Shown: piece after piece, positions 4,219-7,972 of the stretch
How positions within the stretch are numbered: the stretch's first letter is position 1
How the letters are laid out: each line of letters opens with the position of its first letter
Assembly: GCA_002407645.1 (NCBI GenBank)
Contig: DHNU01000063.1
Span: 11,694 to 19,665, forward strand
DNA length: 7,972 bases
DNA from: Ruminococcaceae bacterium UBA5408
GTDB taxonomy: Bacteria; Bacillota; Clostridia; Oscillospirales; Acutalibacteraceae
Reading direction: 5' to 3'
Notes under the pieces: generated by a model
Told to the model about the DNA's origin: nothing
Database searches by the model: none
Seen by the model: only the letters and a program-made list of their open reading frames with translations
Translations under genes and position numbers: made by a program

Positions 4219-6549
4219 ATGGATTATAACAATAATTTGACAGGACTTTCCGAGGATGAAATTCAAATAAGAAAACAAAAAGGTCTTGTAAATGGTACGG
4301 AAGATATTAAAACCAAGTCAACAAAAGATATTGTCTTAGGTAATTTAATAACTCCTTTTAATATTCTTAACCTTATTCTTGCAGGACTAATAATAATGGT
4401 AGGTTCTTATAAAAACCTACTTTTTATGGGTGTAATAGTCTCTAATATATTAATTGGAACTATCCAGGAAATAAAAGCGAAAAAGACAATAGATAAACTT
4501 AAACTGATTGCTTCTCCAAAAGCATGTGTAATAAGAGACTCGGCAAAAAAGAGTATTTCGGTCAGTGAAATTGTTTTAGACGATATAATGATACTGTCAA
4601 CCGGAAATCAAGTGTGTGCTGATTGTATAATTGTGGACGGTGAATGTGAAGCAAATGAATCTCTTGTTACAGGCGAATCGAACCTTATTTATAAAAAATC
4701 AGGCGATAGACTGTTAAGCGGCAGTTTCATAGGAAGCGGTACCTGTGTGGCAAAAGTTGAACATATCGGTTCTGATAACTACGCATCTAAAATCACCCAA
4801 GGAGCAAAATATTTAAAAAAGCCGAATTCGGAAATAATTACTTGGATTAACAAAATAATAAAATATATTGGCTTTGCAATAATACCTATTGGAATTTTAC
4901 TTTTTTACAAACAGGTTTTCATTTCCGGACAACCGTTCAATCTTGCTGTTGTAAGTACTGTTGCCGCTTTAATAGGAATGATACCCGAGGGACTTGTACT
5001 TCTTACAAGCGTTGTATTTGCGGTAAGTGTAATCCGTTTAGCAAGACACAGAGCTCTTGTTCAGGAATTGTATTCTATAGAAACACTTGCAAGAGTTGAT
5101 ACACTCTGTTTAGATAAAACGGGTACAATTACAGAAGGAACTATGCAGCTTGACGGAATAGTACCGCTGTGTGATATTTCACAGAAAGATACCGAAAAAG
5201 CTCTATCTGCTCTTATCAATAGTATTAATGACGATAATCCTACCGCAAATGCAATAAAAGACGCTTTTAAAGCGCCTCCTTCTTGGGAATGTAACGATTC
5301 AGTGGCTTTTTCATCGGCAAGGAAATGGAGCGGAGCAAGCTTTTCCGATTATGGAACATTCATTTTAGGCGCAGGCGAATTTATTTTAAAAGATAATTTT
5401 GAACCAATACGATTTATTGCAGAACACTACTCAAATATGGGACAACGCGTACTTCTTTTAGCACATTCAAACAATAGTTTTGAAGACAAAAAACTTCCTA
5501 ACGATATTTACCCACTTGCATTTATTATATTAAGTGATAAAATACGTAAAAATGCTAAAAAAACTCTTGAATTTTTTGCTGACCGTAAAGTTGATATCAA
5601 AATAATTTCAGGTGATAATGCGGTAACTGTTGCAAACGTAGCTAAAAAGGCCGGACTTAAAACTGCAGGAAATTTTGTTGATGCATCTAAGCTAAATAAT
5701 TATGATGATATTGAAGCTGCAACAAAAAAATACAGCGTTTTTGGTAGAGTGACACCAAAACAAAAGCTCCAAATTGTAAAAGCACTAAAGCAGCAAAATC
5801 GTACTGTAGCAATGACGGGAGACGGCGTTAACGACGTTTTGGCATTAAAGGAAAGTGACTGCAGTATTGCTATGGCTTCTGGCAGTGATGCTGCTAAAAC
5901 AGTTTCTCAATTGGTACTGCTTAATTCGGACTTTGAAAGTATGCCCAAAATAGTAAATGAAGGGCGCCGCTCAATAAACAATTTACAGCGTTCCGCTTCT
6001 CTTTTCCTTGTAAAGGCAATTTTTTCGCTTATTATAGGTGTTCTTTTTATATTTTTAGATTGTGCATATCCATTCCAGCCCATTCAATTTACACTCATTA
6101 ACGCTGTAACAATAGGTATTCCTTCGTTTATACTTGCACTTGAACCAAACAAAGAAAAAGTCAGCGGAAAGTTTATTATTAATGTAATAAAAAAAGCCCT
6201 CCCCGGGGCGCTGACAATGGTATTAAATGTTGTTACACTTGTATATATTGCTGATTTTCTCAATTTCCCACCGGAACAGATTTCAACCCTTGCTGTTATA
6301 ATTACAGGATACACGGGACTTATGATACTTTTTAAAGTATGTATCCCATTTAATATAAAACATATTGTACTGTTTTCGCTTATGTCAATATCGTTTGTCA
6401 CTGCACTTATATTTTTCAGTTCATTCTTTTCCGTTGTAAGTTTAACATTCCCAATGATACTGGTTCTTGTGCCATTAATTTTAGCTGCAACATGTATTAT
6501 GACTGTATTTATTCATATAGTCGAAAAAGTTATTTCAAAGTATATATAA
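4219..6549 (+). CDS. Cation-transporting P-type ATPase (P2-like, metal efflux type)
   Basis: A 776-residue P-type ATPase, complete by length and motifs. It has two membrane segments near residues 46-82, then the actuator loop with TGES (151-154). M3 and M4 (about 214-271) follow, with the IPEGL motif at 255-259. The phosphorylation site DKTGT carries Asp299, the nucleotide-binding domain carries FSSARKWS (364-371), and the hinge is TGDGVND (533-539). About six more membrane segments lie from 595 to the end. The run DVLALKESDCSIAMASGSDA and the M6 text TLINAVTIGIPSF place it with the roughly 780-aa Firmicutes pumps that include pneumococcal MgtA, reported to export calcium and manganese. There is no N-terminal heavy-metal domain. 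Substrate here is inferred and could be Ca2+, Mn2+ or Mg2+. I prefer the ATG at 4219: GAGGA (4203-4207) lies 11 nt upstream, whereas the ATG at 4198 has no ribosome binding site. It is a single-gene unit, divergent from the O-ligase-like gene. Confidence 0.92.
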   Translation: MDYNNNLTGLSEDEIQIRKQKGLVNGTEDIKTKSTKDIVLGNLITPFNILNLILAGLIIMVGSYKNLLFMGVIVSNILIGTIQEIKAKKTIDKLKLIASPKACVIRDSAKKSISVSEIVLDDIMILSTGNQVCADCIIVDGECEANESLVTGESNLIYKKSGDRLLSGSFIGSGTCVAKVEHIGSDNYASKITQGAKYLKKPNSEIITWINKIIKYIGFAIIPIGILLFYKQVFISGQPFNLAVVSTVAALIGMIPEGLVLLTSVVFAVSVIRLARHRALVQELYSIETLARVDTLCLDKTGTITEGTMQLDGIVPLCDISQKDTEKALSALINSINDDNPTANAIKDAFKAPPSWECNDSVAFSSARKWSGASFSDYGTFILGAGEFILKDNFEPIRFIAEHYSNMGQRVLLLAHSNNSFEDKKLPNDIYPLAFIILSDKIRKNAKKTLEFFADRKVDIKIISGDNAVTVANVAKKAGLKTAGNFVDASKLNNYDDIEAATKKYSVFGRVTPKQKLQIVKALKQQNRTVAMTGDGVNDVLALKESDCSIAMASGSDAAKTVSQLVLLNSDFESMPKIVNEGRRSINNLQRSASLFLVKAIFSLIIGVLFIFLDCAYPFQPIQFTLINAVTIGIPSFILALEPNKEKVSGKFIINVIKKALPGALTMVLNVVTLVYIADFLNFPPEQISTLAVIITGYTGLMILFKVCIPFNIKHIVLFSLMSISFVTALIFFSSFFSVVSLTFPMILVLVPLILAATCIMTVFIHIVEKVISKYI

Positions 6550-6587
6550 AAAAGAGGTGCCGCTTAGAATACGACACCTCTTTTTTT
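6548..6587. terminator. Bidirectional intrinsic terminator
   Basis: AAAAAAGAGGTG on the left and CACCTCTTTTTTT on the right form a stem, extended by CG/CG after one C-A mismatch, with a 9-nt loop. The A-run on one side and T-run on the other let it work both ways. It starts at the ATPase stop codon and ends 4 bp from the amidase stop codon, so it serves both convergent genes. Confidence 0.92.
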
Positions 6588-6591
6588 GATT

Positions 6592-7329
6592 TTACAGCGT
6601 TATATAACTTGAACTTGCATAACCTACATTTCCCTTATAATCTACCACATACCATCCCTGCCATTCTCCGAATACGGTAACAGGAGAATTGTTGGGTGCT
6701 TTAGCTATAATTTCCGAATCGATATCCGGTTTTGCTCTGATATTAAGGTTACCTCCCTGAGTCGTAACAGTGCCGCGTTTTGGCGGCTGAGGATTAATAA
6801 ACAGTATTCCAAAATACTGGGTAAGAGACTTTGTAAGGTTTGCGGCTATAGATTTTAAATTACTTTTTAGCCAATTAACGTCCTCCTCATTGTCGCAGTA
6901 AACTGTTTCAACCAAAACTGCAGGAGCATTAGTCCTTCTTACTTCCGGCATAGTTAAAGTAGGCGTTGCTTTTACAAGGGCGGGAGTTGGATATATTGTT
7001 TTGTAATTTTCTACGATTATATCAGCTGCACGTTTCCCGAGTTTACTGTTAGAGTAATAATAGGTATTCATTCCTCTTAATTTCCCTGCCAAATTTTCAG
7101 GGGATACATTTGTATGCAGGGCAAGATGAAGATCATAATAATTTGAATTAGACTCCTTTATAGTCTGCCCGAGAGTATTTCCCATTTTACTTCTGGTGTA
7201 ACGTATTCCGCTTGACTTCAAATACGGCTCCATTTCGTCCGCAAGTTTGTTCATGTAAAGCTGTTCGTCACCTCCGCCGAGGCATTTGTTAAAAGAATTC
7301 ATGGACGGACTTAAATAAATAACCGGCAT
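6592..7329 (-). CDS. N-acetylmuramoyl-L-alanine amidase (Amidase_3-like) with SH3b domain
   Basis: A 245-residue protein with a catalytic domain at about 1-178, a proline-rich linker (INPQPPKRG) and a C-terminal SH3b wall-binding domain (about 188-245, NLNIRAKPD ... WYVVDYKGNVGYASSSYI). Amidase_3 enzymes are zinc enzymes that cut the bond between N-acetylmuramic acid and L-alanine of the peptide stem. Visible active-site positions are Glu22 (GGGDEQLYM), His72 (LHLALHTN) and Glu141 (PAVLVETVY). The usual first zinc ligand, the His of DPGHGG, is not there: the aligned text is LSPSMN. The YLSPS opening is one I associate with a clostridial branch of this family, so this looks like a subfamily trait and not decay. 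There is no signal peptide; it may act after mother-cell lysis or leave by another route. The ATG at 7329 is chosen because AAGGAG (7346-7341) lies 11 nt before it; the GTG at 7341 overlaps that site. Confidence 0.88.
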   Translation of the reverse strand: MPVIYLSPSMNSFNKCLGGGDEQLYMNKLADEMEPYLKSSGIRYTRSKMGNTLGQTIKESNSNYYDLHLALHTNVSPENLAGKLRGMNTYYYSNSKLGKRAADIIVENYKTIYPTPALVKATPTLTMPEVRRTNAPAVLVETVYCDNEEDVNWLKSNLKSIAANLTKSLTQYFGILFINPQPPKRGTVTTQGGNLNIRAKPDIDSEIIAKAPNNSPVTVFGEWQGWYVVDYKGNVGYASSSYITL

Positions 7330-7420
7330 AAAATTAACCACTCCTTAATAGTTTTATTATTTAACATTTATCTTAGTAAAGTAATTAATTTAAAATATAT
7401 GGATATTTATCAGAATATAT

Positions 7421-7451
7421 AACAAAAGGACAGTGCAAAACAGCACTGTCC
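7421..7451 (-). terminator. Intrinsic terminator of the alpha/beta hydrolase gene
   Basis: A 9-bp perfect stem, GGACAGTGC/GCACTGTCC (7428-7436 with 7443-7451), has a 6-nt loop. On the minus strand it is followed by TTTTGTTATAT, placing it about 25 bp beyond the stop codon of the gene to its right. Confidence 0.85.
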
Positions 7452-7475
7452 TATCTTGTTTATAATTAAAACATT

Positions 7476-7972
7476 TTATTTATTTACGATATCTTCAAGA
7501 AATTTACTTATTTCGTCATAAGCTTCACTTTTGTTAGTTTCACAAAGTACCACATGACTTGCCTTCGGATAAATTACCAAACGTACATCATGCCCTGATT
7601 TTTTAAGCCTGTCGGCTACATACTTTACACCTTTTCCAAATTCACCCACAGGGTCACGAGCGCCTGAAATCATCAATATTGGAATATCGGGAACGTTTTT
7701 ATACCAAGATGAAGAACTTATCTGTGACTGCAAATATGCAATATCCCGATATGCCGACGATGTTAAATCAAAGCCGCAAAGCGGGTCTTGAGTATATTTA
7801 TCCACTTCATTCGTATCGCTCGAAAGCCAATCATCGGGTGTTCTGAACGGTGCAAACGCGCTGTTAAACTTTACGGTTGAAAGTTTTGCAAATATTTTAT
7901 CATGGCTCTTTTCGCCTTTTTTCTTTACAATGGCATTGCTTATAGCCTTTTCCAAAGCTAAATTCATTTTTC
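7476..7972 (-). CDS. Alpha/beta hydrolase (serine aminopeptidase S33/lysophospholipase-like), 3' part only
   Basis: The frame is open to the right window edge, so the gene is cut by the window and its true start is not seen; the Met at 7967 is probably internal. The visible 165 or so residues match the C-terminal half of clostridial alpha/beta hydrolases of the Hydrolase_4 type. Family marks are RTPDDWLSSD, the VDKY..DPLCGF segment, then PILMISGARDPVGEFGKGV carrying the likely catalytic Asp105, and YPKASHVVL with the likely catalytic His138 (counted from the Met at 7967). The nucleophile serine and its GHSMG-type elbow lie outside the window. Relatives hydrolyse esters of small lipids or similar substrates in the cytoplasm; the substrate cannot be told from this half. 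It has its own terminator downstream and is a separate unit from the amidase. Confidence 0.85.
   Translation of the reverse strand, partial: KMNLALEKAISNAIVKKKGEKSHDKIFAKLSTVKFNSAFAPFRTPDDWLSSDTNEVDKYTQDPLCGFDLTSSAYRDIAYLQSQISSSSWYKNVPDIPILMISGARDPVGEFGKGVKYVADRLKKSGHDVRLVIYPKASHVVLCETNKSEAYDEISKFLEDIVNK

Noticed and set aside
6084..6401. Minus-strand 105-codon frame inside the ATPase gene
   Set aside because: It lies wholly within the conserved M6-M9 coding region of the pump and has no ribosome binding site.
6492..6680. Plus-strand frame from the ATPase tail through the terminator into the amidase
   Set aside because: It crosses a strong bidirectional terminator and overlaps two real genes.
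1..7972. Mobile element, prophage, defence island, toxin-antitoxin pair or CRISPR array
   Set aside because: There is no integrase, transposase, phage structural gene, nuclease or regular repeat-spacer pattern; the single amidase with SH3b is not enough to infer a phage lysis module.

Overview
The window looks like chromosomal DNA of a low-GC Gram-positive endospore former, most likely a member of the Clostridia. The evidence is AT-rich intergenic DNA, purine-rich AGGAGG-type ribosome binding sites, a YaaH/SleL-type LysM-GH18 spore-cortex glucosaminidase, and proteins that read like clostridial families throughout. A placement near the Ruminococcaceae/Oscillospirales is an impression only. 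There is no integrase, transposase, phage structural gene, CRISPR array, rRNA or tRNA in the window.

Layout, left to right. (1) 1-233 is AT-rich non-coding DNA with a good sigma-A-like promoter and an AAACGTTT palindrome ahead of a solitary rbsD (D-ribose pyranase, 252-647 +). (2) A 54-residue uncharacterised protein (739-903 +) follows. Its start codon lies inside a perfect 11-bp inverted repeat, and it ends in a strong intrinsic terminator (904-940). (3) A LysM-LysM-GH18 cortex-lytic type enzyme (1069-2349 +) probably starts at TTG. (4) A 380-bp gene-free stretch (2350-2730) separates convergent genes. It holds two related hairpins in direct orientation flanking a palindrome-rich, comparatively GC-rich segment, probably an interspersed repeat. 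(5) A lone O-antigen ligase/polymerase-type membrane protein (2731-3948 -) is divergent from (6) a 776-aa cation-transporting P-type ATPase (4219-6549 +). (7) A bidirectional terminator (6548-6587) lies between the ATPase and a signal-less N-acetylmuramoyl-L-alanine amidase with a C-terminal SH3b domain (6592-7329 -). (8) The 3' portion of an alpha/beta hydrolase gene (7476-7972 -) runs off the right edge.

The genes look like independent one- or two-gene transcription units and do not form a visible pathway. The loose shared themes are the cell envelope and spore (SleL-like enzyme, O-ligase-like protein, amidase) and small-molecule or ion homeostasis (RbsD, P-type ATPase). I see no convincing new multi-gene system. 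The best leads are the start-codon-sequestering inverted repeat with its small protein, the two-hairpin repeat element, the orphan rbsD with a possible LacI-family operator, and the amidase subfamily that lacks the usual first zinc-binding histidine.
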